From DMER01 sp003451645 (GTDB lineage: Bacteria > Pseudomonadota > Alphaproteobacteria > Micropepsales > Micropepsaceae), in the NCBI GenBank assembly GCA_031976175.1, contig DALYLR010000054.1, positions 1 through 17,348 on the forward strand: 17,348 bases of DNA. The letters are read 5' to 3'. The notes beneath the pieces are model-generated. The model was not told where the DNA came from and did no database searches. It was given only the letters and a program-made list of their open reading frames with translations. The stretch's first letter is position 1; the number at the start of each line of letters is the position of its first letter. Of the stretch, positions 1 to 5,998 are shown piece by piece. The position numbers and the translations under genes are program-made.

Positions 1-148
1 AAGGCCCGGATTTCTGTTTCGTTTTGTTTCGCTGGCGTTACGTTTTGTTACGTTGGGCCCAGAATTTCCGCGGAAATTCGGCCGCCAGAGAGCGGGTTTG
101 TTACCGTTCTGTTTCGTTTTGTTGAGTCGATTCCCTGGGATCCGCTGC
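1..148. repeat. Intergenic region with phased GTTWCG repeats and an 18-bp palindrome
   Basis: No gene is visible in this first stretch, which lies 3' of the minus-strand moeB-like gene. The hexamer GTTTCG or GTTACG (once GTTACC) starts at 16, 26, 37, 47, 100 and 111. The units come in pairs built as GTTWCGTTTTGTTWCG. A 17-nt word, TTCTGTTTCGTTTTGTT, occurs exactly twice, at 12-28 and 107-123. Between the repeat blocks is the perfect palindrome GAATTTCCGCGGAAATTC at 62-79, loosely flanked by GGCC at 56-59 and 80-83. There is no T-run beside the palindrome, so it does not look like a standard intrinsic terminator. Function unknown. The region may continue beyond the left edge. Confidence 0.6.
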
Positions 149-949
149 CTAGCCTTTGCCCGGCACGCCTATCTTTGGGTTGGGTCCGCAGAGCGCGCAT
201 GCAGGATCGGGCCGCAGGTTCACGGTCCTGAACCGGCTGTCCAATCCATCATAGATCAGCAACCGGCCCGCCAGGCTTTCCCCAATACCGAGCAGTTCCT
301 TGAGCGCTTCCAAGGCCTGCAGCGAGCCCATCACGCCCGTCAAGGCGCCAAGGATGCCCGCCTCGGTGCAGGACGGTGCTGTGCCCTCTGGCGGCGGCTC
401 CGGATATAGGCAGCGGTAGCAGGGGTGGATACGCTCGCCCCTTGGCCGGTCAAAGGCCTTGAAGGTGCTCAGTTGGCCGTCGAATTGGCCCACTGCCGCC
501 GACACCAGGGGCCGCTGTGCGAAGAAGGCGGCATCATTGACCAGGAAGCGGGTTTGGAAGTTATCCGTTCCGTCGCAGATGAGATCATACTCCCTGAACA
601 GTGCCACGGCCCCGTCCGCCACCAGGCGCTTGTCAATCGGGACGATGTTTACATCGGGGTTGATAGCGGCGGCGGCGCGGGCTGCACTCTCGACCTTGGG
701 CGCGCCTATGTCCTGCGCGCGATGGGCGATTTGGCGCTGAAGGTTCGACAAGGATACGGCGTCATGGTCGATCACCCCGATGGTGCCCACTCCTGCGGCC
801 GCCAGATAGAGGATCAGCGGGGAGCCCAATCCTCCGGCCCCTATCACCAAGACCTTGGATTTCAGCAGCTTCGCCTGGCCCGTGCCCCCCACCTCGCGCA
901 GGATGATGTGGCGCGCGTACCGTTCCAATTGTGCGTCTGTCAGGGTCAT
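149..949 (-). CDS. moeB: MoeB/ThiF/HesA-family sulfur-carrier adenylyltransferase
   Basis: This 266-residue protein is an E1-like enzyme. The family adenylates the C-terminal Gly-Gly of small ubiquitin-like sulfur carriers such as MoaD or ThiS, in the cytoplasm, for molybdopterin or thiamine synthesis. The ATP-binding loop GAGGLG is at residues 37-42, the conserved SNLQRQ is near 68-73 and DGTDN is at 126-130. Four zinc-type cysteines form the pairs C177/C180 and C251/C254, and a CTEAG loop with C194 is also present. There is no C-terminal rhodanese domain, as in bacterial MoeB. The ATG at 949 gives the standard family N-terminus (ERYARHIILREVG), although no clear Shine-Dalgarno precedes it. 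It is divergent from the membrane protein at 1064. MoeB is the best guess; ThiF or another carrier activator cannot be excluded, because no moaD, moaE or thiS gene is in view. Confidence 0.85.
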   Translation of the reverse strand: MTLTDAQLERYARHIILREVGGTGQAKLLKSKVLVIGAGGLGSPLILYLAAAGVGTIGVIDHDAVSLSNLQRQIAHRAQDIGAPKVESAARAAAAINPDVNIVPIDKRLVADGAVALFREYDLICDGTDNFQTRFLVNDAAFFAQRPLVSAAVGQFDGQLSTFKAFDRPRGERIHPCYRCLYPEPPPEGTAPSCTEAGILGALTGVMGSLQALEALKELLGIGESLAGRLLIYDGLDSRFRTVNLRPDPACALCGPNPKIGVPGKG

Positions 950-1013
950 GCGGGCAAGTTTAGGCCGAATATTGGGTCATCCGCCAGGGCGGTGCTTGCT
1001 CAGGGGCTTGCAT

Positions 1014-1028
1014 TTGAGCAATGCTCAA
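1014..1028. promoter_or_regulatory. Operator-like palindrome between moeB and the membrane protein gene
   Basis: TTGAGCAATGCTCAA is a perfect inverted repeat of two 7-bp arms around one central base. It lies in the 114-bp divergent gap, 35 bp before the start at 1064 and 64 bp from the moeB start. The position fits a dimeric regulator controlling one or both genes. No regulator is identifiable from the sequence. Confidence 0.4.
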
Positions 1029-1063
1029 GCCCGTCCAAGACTGCACGGCGGGAGGCCCCACTC

Positions 1064-2731
1064 ATGTCAAGCCTGATGCAAATGACCCAGGCGCAGGTCG
1101 AGTTTGCGGCCATCGTCTTCGCTGTGATTGCCGCCAGTGCGGTGTTTTTGCCCGTGGTGCGCGGCGCGTTGAGCGCGGTGTTCGATGTCACCTATCGCTA
1201 TGGGGTGCAGTACGTGGCGTGGGGCCTGGGCCTGAAATTCGGCAACAACCAGATGCTCATGCGCTATGGGCTTCTGATCGGGTGGCTGGTTGGGCTCAGC
1301 GCCGTGGCGGCCTTGGCCCCCTTGCCGATTGCCATCGTCGCAAGCCTAGCGGCCGTGTTTGCGGTCATCACAGTCTCATGGGAATGGAGCGTCAACGAGG
1401 CGCATCGCGAAGCCTTGATGCTGCATGGCGAGGGCGATCCGCGTTATTGGCTGCCAGCAAACCCCAAGAAGCCGGGGCTTGATGCCCGCCAGGACATCGA
1501 CAATCTGCCCGATCTTTGGGACGAGGCGATTGTGAGCGCGGTGCTGATCTTTCCCTTATCGGCCTTTCTGGGTGCTGTGCTGCTCGTTGATGCGCCGGGC
1601 TTTCCCAAGGTGGAGACCTTGCAATTGTGGTTCGCGCATGCATTTGACCGCCTGCTGACGACCTTGCCCATCGACATTCTGGAGTTCTTCAACGCGCAAG
1701 GATTTGCCGAGACCATCGGTCAGCGCGAACCGAACACGGTTGCCTGGATTGGCGCTTTTGATTTGGCACTTAGCCTAACTTTGACCTTTGTCTTCGTGAC
1801 TGGTTTTGCCCGCATCATCCAGCGCAACAGGCTGGTGCGTCTTGCGGCGTCGAGCTTCGACCGTAACCCGGCCATTGCGGCGCGTCTGGGCAAGCACCGC
1901 CTGCAGGACTTTACAAATGCTCTGCATTCGGAGCCAGTGCGCCCGGATAAGAACCATGCGCGCTACTCTCAGGCCATGATCCACTGGATGAAAGAGCGCG
2001 CCGTGCTCGGCAAAGGTCTGCTCGCGGTTCGCTGTGTTGATGCGCTGGGACTGTTGGCGCCTGCGGATACGGGCAATGAGTTGCTCAATCTCTTGCGCTC
2101 ATCGCAGGACGACAAGGTGCTGGCGGCTGCTTGCCGAGCTGTCGAACGCCTGTTTGGCAATCCTCAAACAAAGGCTCAGATTGCTCTTGGTCAGTTCAAG
2201 CCCGTTCTCATCCAACTGATGAGCCGCCCGGATGGTTTGGCACCCGAGGCTGCAGCGCATTGCCTCATCGCGTTCAACGATCCGGCAACCCGGAACGAGC
2301 TTGCGGCACTGCTGCCGACCGTCAGTGATTTCCGTGTCCGGATTCCCATTATCAAGTGTCTGGGCAACTTGCGCAGTGGCTTCAACGTCGCCCCGGTTTT
2401 GGCGGCGGGGCGCGGTGCAACAGATGAGGCGGAGAAGCGCGTCATCCTTTCGTCGCTGGCTGACCTCAATATCGGCCAGAAGCAGCGTCTAAACACCCTT
2501 GTTTTTGTCATTGGTCAACTAGACCCGCAAGGCGACATCGACACGCGTCTGACAGCCGCTCGCACCATCGCTGTGAAGTTTGACGACGAGACCTATGACG
2601 ACAAGGAACTAGGCCCTGCGCGGCCATTGCTGGACCGCTTAGCCATCGCCCTTGGCGCCGCAAGCCGGCCACAAGAGGCGGCGGAAGTGCGTGCGCTGAT
2701 CAATATGATCTGGCCGCCTGCGTCTGCTTAA
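1064..2731 (+). CDS. Unrecognised membrane protein with helical-repeat-like C-terminal half
   Basis: The protein has 555 residues and I do not recognise the family. The first 250 residues hold about five hydrophobic segments (roughly 13-33, 67-85, 86-106, 154-175 and 229-248). A polar loop at about 107-152 contains EWSVNEAHREAL. From about 310 to 545 the sequence is a soluble run of leucine/alanine-rich amphipathic helices spaced 30-40 residues apart, resembling HEAT or Armadillo-type scaffolds (for example VLAAACRAVERLFG and GLAPEAAAHCLIAF). I read it as an inner-membrane anchor carrying a cytoplasmic protein-binding solenoid. The reading frame is open back to 425, but that part is antisense to moeB. 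The ATG at 1064 follows GGGAGG with 8 nt spacing and starts just before the first membrane segment. Its stop codon overlaps the stop of the convergent DUF3501 gene. Confidence 0.75.
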   Translation: MSSLMQMTQAQVEFAAIVFAVIAASAVFLPVVRGALSAVFDVTYRYGVQYVAWGLGLKFGNNQMLMRYGLLIGWLVGLSAVAALAPLPIAIVASLAAVFAVITVSWEWSVNEAHREALMLHGEGDPRYWLPANPKKPGLDARQDIDNLPDLWDEAIVSAVLIFPLSAFLGAVLLVDAPGFPKVETLQLWFAHAFDRLLTTLPIDILEFFNAQGFAETIGQREPNTVAWIGAFDLALSLTLTFVFVTGFARIIQRNRLVRLAASSFDRNPAIAARLGKHRLQDFTNALHSEPVRPDKNHARYSQAMIHWMKERAVLGKGLLAVRCVDALGLLAPADTGNELLNLLRSSQDDKVLAAACRAVERLFGNPQTKAQIALGQFKPVLIQLMSRPDGLAPEAAAHCLIAFNDPATRNELAALLPTVSDFRVRIPIIKCLGNLRSGFNVAPVLAAGRGATDEAEKRVILSSLADLNIGQKQRLNTLVFVIGQLDPQGDIDTRLTAARTIAVKFDDETYDDKELGPARPLLDRLAIALGAASRPQEAAEVRALINMIWPPASA

Positions 2732-3321
2732 GCAAAGTCTTTGGCAAGCTCGGCGCGGGTTGCGGGCTGCAGCAAGGCTAAATGGCCATAATTCTCATGC
2801 TGGATGCCAACCGTGATCATTGTCGCCGGGTCACGGAACTTCGCACGCAGATCAGCAGGCACGGGGAAGCGTACGAAGTGGATAGAGGAGGTCTTCCCGT
2901 CATCATCCGTGCGGTCAACCTCGGTCTCCGACACGGCCTTGATCTTCACGCCTCCGACATCGAGGAAAATGGTCTCCTCAACACCGCTAAGCCGTTGCAA
3001 GACAGTCTTGCGCCGCACGGGGTCGTCAATTTCAAACATCACTGTCGCAATCAGTTCGCCGCCTTGCGGGATCAACGGATTATAGGCGCGCAATTCATCT
3101 GCCAACTGATCATCGCCGCCCTTCTCGATGAAGAGCATCTCCTGCACCTGCAAGAGCATGGTGTCGAAGTTCTCGAAATAAAATGTAGCGAAAGGGCCAA
3201 CATCCACGCGGCGCAACTTCTTCATGGGCAAAAGGGCGCGGCGGCGTTCGCCCCGCTCCTTGCCATATTGCGAGGCAGGGACGATGTCGGCGGCAGTGAT
3301 TTTCCGGGTCGTTGCGGGCAT
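2728..3321 (-). CDS. DUF3501 family protein, last gene of the rubrerythrin operon
   Basis: This 197-residue soluble protein has the look of the DUF3501 family: an N-terminal RKITAADIVP, then KKLRRVDVGPFATFYFEN and QVQEMLFIEKGG, and a C-terminal FRDPATMITVGIQHENYGH. There are no cysteines, membrane segments or signal peptide. Its biochemical role is not established as far as I know; family members occur beside rubrerythrin and GlpC-like Fe-S genes, as here. The ATG at 3321 follows AAGGAG with about 10 nt spacing, and that Shine-Dalgarno abuts the stop codon of the Fe-S gene (14 nt between genes), so translation is probably coupled. The TAA stop lies in TTAA at 2728-2731, which also ends the convergent membrane-protein gene. 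I infer that it works with the two upstream proteins. Confidence 0.85.
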   Translation of the reverse strand: MPATTRKITAADIVPASQYGKERGERRRALLPMKKLRRVDVGPFATFYFENFDTMLLQVQEMLFIEKGGDDQLADELRAYNPLIPQGGELIATVMFEIDDPVRRKTVLQRLSGVEETIFLDVGGVKIKAVSETEVDRTDDDGKTSSIHFVRFPVPADLRAKFRDPATMITVGIQHENYGHLALLQPATRAELAKDFA

Positions 3322-3335
3322 CTTCGGGTTTCTCC

Positions 3336-4682
3336 TTACTCGATCAATCCATAGGCGCGGGCCATAAGCTGAACCGGGTGCACAGGCTCGACTGGGCGTT
3401 TGGTGCCATCGGGCATGTCACGCACACCTTGCACAATATGCTTGGCGGCAAGCGGGCAGTCCGAGGCAATATGCGCGTTACCTTGTTGCGCGGCACTGCG
3501 GAACACAGGCTTACCCACCTTGGTGGCCAAGTCCCGCGTTTCCTTGAGCACGCCAAAGGTCCCGCCATGACCGGCGCAACGCTCAATCACGTCGACCTTG
3601 GTTTGCGGGATCAGCTTGAGCATCTCGGCTGCCTTGGGGCCCATGTTCTGCGCGCGGGCGTGGCAAGCCAAATGGACCGTGATGCCGCCCTCAACAGGCT
3701 GCATGCCAGGCGGCAAACCCTCCTTCTTGGCGATATCGACGACATACTCGTCCACATCAAAGGTCGCCTTAGCGAGAAGCTTCACATCCTCGTTGTCCGG
3801 CACTATGAGAGGCCACTCAAACTTAAACATCAGCCCGCATGAAGCCGTCGGTGTGACGATATCGTACCCCTGTTCGATAAGCGGGCGCAGAGCCTTGGCC
3901 ACCTTGATGGCCTGCGTTTCGACGCGCTCAAGATCGGCTTGTTCCAGGAAAGGCATGCCGCAGCACGCTGGATAGGTGACCTTGGTTTCGACGCCCAAAT
4001 GGTTGAGCAAGTTGCGCGCGGCCATACCGGCATCTGGCTTGTTGTAGTTGACGAAGCACGTGGCATAGATCGCCGCTTTGCGCTTACCAAAGCCTGGCGC
4101 CTTGTCATTGGCCATTGCGGGGTCGCCGCGGTCCGTCATGACAAAGGTCTTGGAATGGAACTTTGGCAAGTCTGCGCGGCTGTCGATGCCTACGGTCGCT
4201 TCCATCGTATTGCGCAAAAGGCGGTTCTGGGTCGCGCTCGCCCAATTTGCGGCTGGGGCCAAGGCAACGGCCAATGTGCCGTTGCGGTCCATCTCGGCAA
4301 GTTGCCCCGCGGTCCAATTCTTGGTCCCTTTACGCGCCTGCACCGCGCGATACCGCAGCATCAGGTGCGGGAAGTCGAGATTGAACTCATGCGGGGGCAC
4401 ATACGGGCACTTGGTCATGTAGCACATGTCGCACAGCGTGCAGGCTTCGACGACCGGTGCGAAGTCCTCTGACTTGACGGTGTCCAGCTCCTCCGACGGT
4501 GCGGCGTCGACCAAATCGAAGAGTCGCGGGAATGAGTCACACAAATTGAAGCAGCGGCGGCAGCCATGACAGATGTCAAAGACGCGGCGCATCTCTTCGT
4601 CCAGCGCCTTCTCGTCCCAAAATTGGGGTTCCTTCCAAGCCAATGGATGGCGGGTGGGCGCTTCGAGACTGCCTTCGCGCAT
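3336..4682 (-). CDS. GlpC/HdrD-like [4Fe-4S] and CCG-domain protein (COG0247 type)
   Basis: The protein has 448 residues. Two ferredoxin-type clusters are visible: C38-x2-C41-x2-C44-x3-C48 and C81-x2-C84-x2-C87-x4-C92-P. Two CCG-type regions follow: C209 with C240-C241-G and C282, then C340 with C369 and C409. In the second, the usual Cys-Cys-Gly is Cys-Ala-Gly (CAGHGG at 369-374), so that site has lost one cysteine. The family passes electrons between membrane or flavin partners and disulfide or quinone acceptors. There are no membrane segments, so it is probably a cytoplasmic or peripheral electron carrier. The operon suggests it feeds, or is fed by, the rubrerythrin diiron centre; that is inference. 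The ATG at 4682 has AGGA a few bases upstream. Annotation pipelines may call it an Fe-S glycerol-3-phosphate dehydrogenase subunit, but no glpA or glpB is nearby. Confidence 0.85.
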   Translation of the reverse strand: MREGSLEAPTRHPLAWKEPQFWDEKALDEEMRRVFDICHGCRRCFNLCDSFPRLFDLVDAAPSEELDTVKSEDFAPVVEACTLCDMCYMTKCPYVPPHEFNLDFPHLMLRYRAVQARKGTKNWTAGQLAEMDRNGTLAVALAPAANWASATQNRLLRNTMEATVGIDSRADLPKFHSKTFVMTDRGDPAMANDKAPGFGKRKAAIYATCFVNYNKPDAGMAARNLLNHLGVETKVTYPACCGMPFLEQADLERVETQAIKVAKALRPLIEQGYDIVTPTASCGLMFKFEWPLIVPDNEDVKLLAKATFDVDEYVVDIAKKEGLPPGMQPVEGGITVHLACHARAQNMGPKAAEMLKLIPQTKVDVIERCAGHGGTFGVLKETRDLATKVGKPVFRSAAQQGNAHIASDCPLAAKHIVQGVRDMPDGTKRPVEPVHPVQLMARAYGLIE

Positions 4683-4693
4683 GCGGATCCTAC

Positions 4694-4712
4694 AGAGCGG
4701 CCAGACCGCTCT
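4694..4712 (-). other. Hairpin upstream of the Fe-S gene start
   Basis: A 7-bp perfect stem AGAGCGG/CCGCTCT encloses the 5-nt loop CCAGA. In the minus-strand transcript it ends 11 nt before the ATG of the Fe-S gene, next to its ribosome-binding region. There is no U-tract, so it is more likely to affect mRNA stability, processing or translation than to terminate. Confidence 0.4.
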
Positions 4713-4757
4713 CTCTTACTGTTGGGTGTTGAGGGGTTGTTAGAGCAGAGGTGGAGT

Positions 4758-4783
4758 TGCGGGTGACGCGAACGCCACCCGCA
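4758..4783 (-). other. Hairpin just after the rubrerythrin stop codon
   Basis: An 8-bp perfect stem TGCGGGTG/CACCCGCA (4758-4765 and 4776-4783) encloses a 10-nt loop. In the minus-strand transcript it begins 13 nt after the rubrerythrin stop. No U-run follows. It could partially attenuate the operon or protect the rubrerythrin message from 3' decay, which would raise rubrerythrin relative to the two downstream genes. Confidence 0.4.
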
Positions 4784-4796
4784 GTCCTGTTGATGT

Positions 4797-5219
4797 TTAG
4801 TGGCCGAGCGTGTCGAGGGCCTTTTGGAAGCGGCCGGCGTGGCTCTTCTCCGCCTTGGCGAGCGTCTCAAACCAGTCTGCAATCTCGTCAAAGCCTTCAT
4901 CGCGCGCGGTGCGCGCCATGCCTGGATACATGTCCGTGTATTCGTGCGTTTCGCCAGCAATAGCCGCACGCAGATTGTCAGCGGTCGCGCCAATCGGCTT
5001 ACCGGTCGCAGGATCGCCAACCGATTCCAGGAATTCTAAGTGGCCGTGGGCATGGCCGGTTTCGCCTTCCGCGGTCGAACGGAACACGGCGGCGACATCA
5101 TTGAAGCCTTCGACGTCAGCCTTTTGCGCGAAATAGAGGTAGCGGCGATTGGCTTGGCTTTCGCCGGAAAACGCCTCTTTTAGATTATGCTCGGTCTTGG
5201 TTCCCGCCAGCTTCTTCAT
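4797..5219 (-). CDS. Rubrerythrin-type diiron protein without a rubredoxin domain
   Basis: This 140-residue cytoplasmic four-helix-bundle protein shows the rubrerythrin ligand pattern: E20 (SGESQANRRY), E53-x2-H56 (EGETGH), E90 and E93, and E124-x2-H127 (AEKSH). It stops after the bundle and lacks the C-terminal CxxC/CxxC rubredoxin domain, so it needs an external electron donor. The family reduces hydrogen peroxide. The next gene, the Fe-S/CCG protein, is an obvious candidate for donor or for part of its chain (inference). The ATG at 5219 is preferred: AAGGAG lies 11 nt upstream, and the frame upstream of it has only a TTG. It is the first gene of a minus-strand operon whose upstream region carries Irr boxes, so iron- or heme-dependent control is likely. 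A 114-bp gap with two hairpins separates it from the Fe-S gene. Confidence 0.9.
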   Translation of the reverse strand: MKKLAGTKTEHNLKEAFSGESQANRRYLYFAQKADVEGFNDVAAVFRSTAEGETGHAHGHLEFLESVGDPATGKPIGATADNLRAAIAGETHEYTDMYPGMARTARDEGFDEIADWFETLAKAEKSHAGRFQKALDTLGH

Positions 5220-5308
5220 GACCTCGTGAGCTCCTTGCAAGTGTGATTAGTTGCCTGAAATTCGTGATGTGAGACAGGGCGTAAGCGATCCCCGAACCCG
5301 ATATGGGC

Positions 5309-5336
5309 AACTTAGAGCGCTTCCAAGGACAGTCAA
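5309..5336 (-). promoter_or_regulatory. Putative promoter of the rubrerythrin operon
   Basis: On the minus strand, TTGACT (5336-5331) resembles a sigma-70 -35 box. TAAGTT (5314-5309), 16 nt on, is a weak -10. The degenerate Irr box lies between and over these elements, and the perfect one sits just upstream. This is a layout expected for repression by Irr. The -10 match is poor, so the exact placement is uncertain. Confidence 0.4.
5312..5326. promoter_or_regulatory. Second, degenerate Irr box (ICE-like)
   Basis: TTAGAGCGCTTCCAA matches the perfect box at 5341 in 12 of 15 positions, with the same TTnGAn-n3-TTCnAA architecture. It starts 29 bp from that box, close to three helical turns, so two Irr dimers would bind on nearly the same face of the DNA. 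It overlaps the putative promoter of the rubrerythrin operon. Confidence 0.45.
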
Positions 5337-5340
5337 CGCC

Positions 5341-5355
5341 TTAGAACACTTCTAA
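5341..5355. promoter_or_regulatory. Irr box (iron control element, ICE)
   Basis: TTAGAACACTTCTAA is a perfect inverted repeat of 6-bp arms (TTAGAA/TTCTAA) around a 3-nt spacer. It matches the known alphaproteobacterial ICE pattern, roughly TTTAGAAnnnTTCTAAA. It lies 24 bp beyond the irr stop and 121 bp upstream of the rubrerythrin ATG, so its target is most likely the rubrerythrin operon. The adjacent irr gene supports the assignment. Confidence 0.75.
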
Positions 5356-5379
5356 ACAAAGATTTTTGGGTTGGCGGGC

Positions 5380-5817
5380 TTAGTGCCGGTCCTTCAGACG
5401 GATAATCACATCCACCCGTGCGATCGCGGTGCCCTTTGGCGCCGAAGGCATTCCGGACACGGCAATTTCGCCTGCCGGAATATCGATTAGCTGCTTCTGG
5501 GCCTCGTGGAAAAAGTGATGGTGTTCGCCGGTATTGGTGTCGAAATAGGTTTTCTCGCCGTCGACAATCACCTGGCGCAGCAGGCCCACCGCGGTGAATT
5601 GGTGCAGCGTGTTATAGACAGTGGCCAAAGAGAGATCGAACCCTGCAGTCCGCGCCTCATCGTGCAAAGCCTCCGCCGTCACATGACGGTCTGGCCCATC
5701 AAACAACAAGGTGCTCAGAGCCAAGCGCTGACGCGTCGGGCGCAACCCGTGCTCCCGCAGCCGCGCCACCGCGCCACCAGGTCCTGCCTCCTCAAGGGTG
5801 TCGATCGCGTCCGTCAA
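5380..5817 (-). CDS. irr: Irr, heme/iron-responsive Fur-family regulator
   Basis: This 145-residue protein matches alphaproteobacterial Irr more closely than Fur: LREHGLRPTRQRLAL at about 20-34, the winged-helix segment SLATVYNTLHQFTAVGLLRQV at about 63-83, DGEKTYFDTN at 86-95 and the histidine triplet HHH at 99-101, which takes part in heme binding in the family. It has no CxxC zinc motifs and lacks the N-terminal Cys-Pro heme motif known from Bradyrhizobium. Irr normally acts when iron or heme is scarce, repressing iron-using and iron-storing genes through ICE sites. The start is TTG at 5817, with GGAAG and GGA upstream; an in-frame TAA lies just before, so no ATG start is possible there. 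It is divergent from fabA and lies upstream of the Irr-box-bearing rubrerythrin operon. Confidence 0.93.
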   Translation of the reverse strand: MTDAIDTLEEAGPGGAVARLREHGLRPTRQRLALSTLLFDGPDRHVTAEALHDEARTAGFDLSLATVYNTLHQFTAVGLLRQVIVDGEKTYFDTNTGEHHHFFHEAQKQLIDIPAGEIAVSGMPSAPKGTAIARVDVIIRLKDRH

Positions 5818-5949
5818 TTTCGTCCACTTCCATTACGGCAGCCCGGCTAGAACCTTGAGACCCTTGCGCTGCCATGCTAACCGGTCATTCTTGCGCTCGT
5901 TGGATGCCAACATAACGCAAAGTGCTTGTGCGGCAAGGGCCGATGCACA

Positions 5950-5964
5950 TTTGAATTATTCGAA
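5950..5964. promoter_or_regulatory. Possible Irr box in the irr-fabA divergent region
   Basis: TTTGAATTATTCGAA has the Irr-box layout (6-3-6). It agrees with TTAGAA-n3-TTCTAA at 10 of 12 arm positions. It sits 34 bp upstream of the fabA ATG and 132 bp upstream of the irr start. An AT-rich match by chance is possible. Confidence 0.35.
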
Positions 5965-5998
5965 ACTACAGTTAACGACGTGGAAGGACGCTAAGGGA

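Noticed and set aside
62..79. Intrinsic terminator for moeB
   Set aside because: The palindrome has no loop and no adjacent T-run on either strand.
12..123. CRISPR-like reading of the left-edge repeats
   Set aside because: The repeated units are short (16-17 nt), irregularly spaced and lack equal-length spacers or cas genes.
425..1063. Open frame extending the membrane-protein gene 213 codons upstream
   Set aside because: It runs antisense through moeB, has no family-like sequence, and a good GGGAGG-ATG start exists at 1064.
4415..5020. 201-codon minus-strand frame spanning the rubrerythrin 3' end and the Fe-S gene 5' end
   Set aside because: Arginine/serine/threonine-rich off-frame sequence overlapping two clearly recognised genes in the same direction.
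5798..5998. N-terminal extension of FabA by 67 residues
   Set aside because: It overlaps the irr start region and the regulatory gap and has no FabA-like sequence. The ATG at 5999 has a ribosome-binding site and gives a normal-length enzyme.
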